From Nomia melanderi (Eukaryota; Arthropoda; Insecta; Hymenoptera; Halictidae), in assembly GCF_051020985.1 (NCBI RefSeq), contig NC_135010.1, positions 8,430,001-8,494,000 on the forward strand: a DNA stretch of 64,000 nt, in the 5' to 3' direction. The notes beneath the pieces are model-generated. The model made no database searches and was not told the DNA's origin. It worked only from the letters and a program-made list of their open reading frames with translations. How positions within the stretch are numbered: the stretch's first letter is position 1; every line of letters starts with the position of its first letter. Below, in pieces: positions 63,746-64,000 of this stretch. A program made the translations under genes and the position numbers.

Positions 63746-64000
63746 AGGATGAGGAACTAAGGGTATGGGAGAGACGGATCCTCCGCCTCGTTAGACCTCT
63801 CCTGCTGGCTCTTATCCGCGACGATCTGTCTCCTGCCCACACGGTTAACCTTGAACCCGGGGTGCGAGAGTCGAACGATGGGTCTCCGGTAACGACACGG
63901 CCGAACCGATCTCTCTCCTGGATCCCCCTGTTCCTAGACGTTCGAGCAACAACGCTAGCTCACGGGGGACCAGTTTCGGAAGAACATTCGGCCAAGGTGT

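Larger units (their letters stand above)
59766..64000. other. Intergenic, no gene recognised
   Basis: GC-rich and low-complexity from 60300 onward with several simple repeats. Open frames on the minus strand at 60391-61140 and 63258-63842 are judged chance frames. Confidence 0.5.

Noticed and set aside
63258..63842. Minus-strand frame with serine and proline runs
   Set aside because: Low-complexity translation of GGA/GAA and CAGGCAAG repeats; no domain.

Overview
The window is nuclear DNA from an insect, most likely a hymenopteran and perhaps a bee. The one gene that can be named is an insect-type Frizzled-2 Wnt receptor. The surrounding DNA alternates between AT-rich stretches and GC-rich stretches in which CpG is not depleted, as known for Hymenoptera. 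There is no bacterial gene organisation. Species cannot be assigned from the sequence alone.

Layout. Bases 1-36000 are a gene desert holding only repeats, small mobile-element relics and low-complexity DNA. Bases 36000-40988 are the probable 3' flank or long 3' UTR of the gene, including a 667-bp deleted mariner element. Bases 40989-43229 (minus strand) hold the complete, uninterrupted coding sequence of frizzled-2 (746 codons): signal peptide, Ser/Gly-rich spacer, ten-cysteine Wnt-binding domain, long linker, seven membrane segments, the KTxxxW Dishevelled-binding motif and a His-rich tail. Its UGA stop is followed by C and by a 40-codon in-frame open extension rich in glutamine. Bases 43300-64000 are again without recognisable coding exons.

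The most informative structure outside the gene is a set of about 30 short relics, mostly 160-245 bp. They start and end at TTAA and carry short imperfect terminal inverted repeats falling into at least five groups. Two places act as natural experiments. At 33405-33990 a tandem 148-bp repeat shows one unit filled and the next unit empty at the same TTAA. At 28137-28520 a group II element sits at a TTAA inside a group I element, and a later 299-bp tandem duplication cut through both. TTAA targeting, TTAA duplication and CCCTTTG/CAC termini point to non-autonomous piggyBac-superfamily elements. Their grouping, nesting and relative ages can be read directly here.

Other signals: a 43-bp-stem hairpin at 790-900 that could be a microRNA precursor or a foldback element, a 458-bp purine tract, long GA/TC microsatellites, two G-quadruplex motifs and older tandem duplications. 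Most open frames elsewhere are chance frames in GC-rich or low-complexity DNA; those checked begin with non-ATG codons and resemble no family I recognise.
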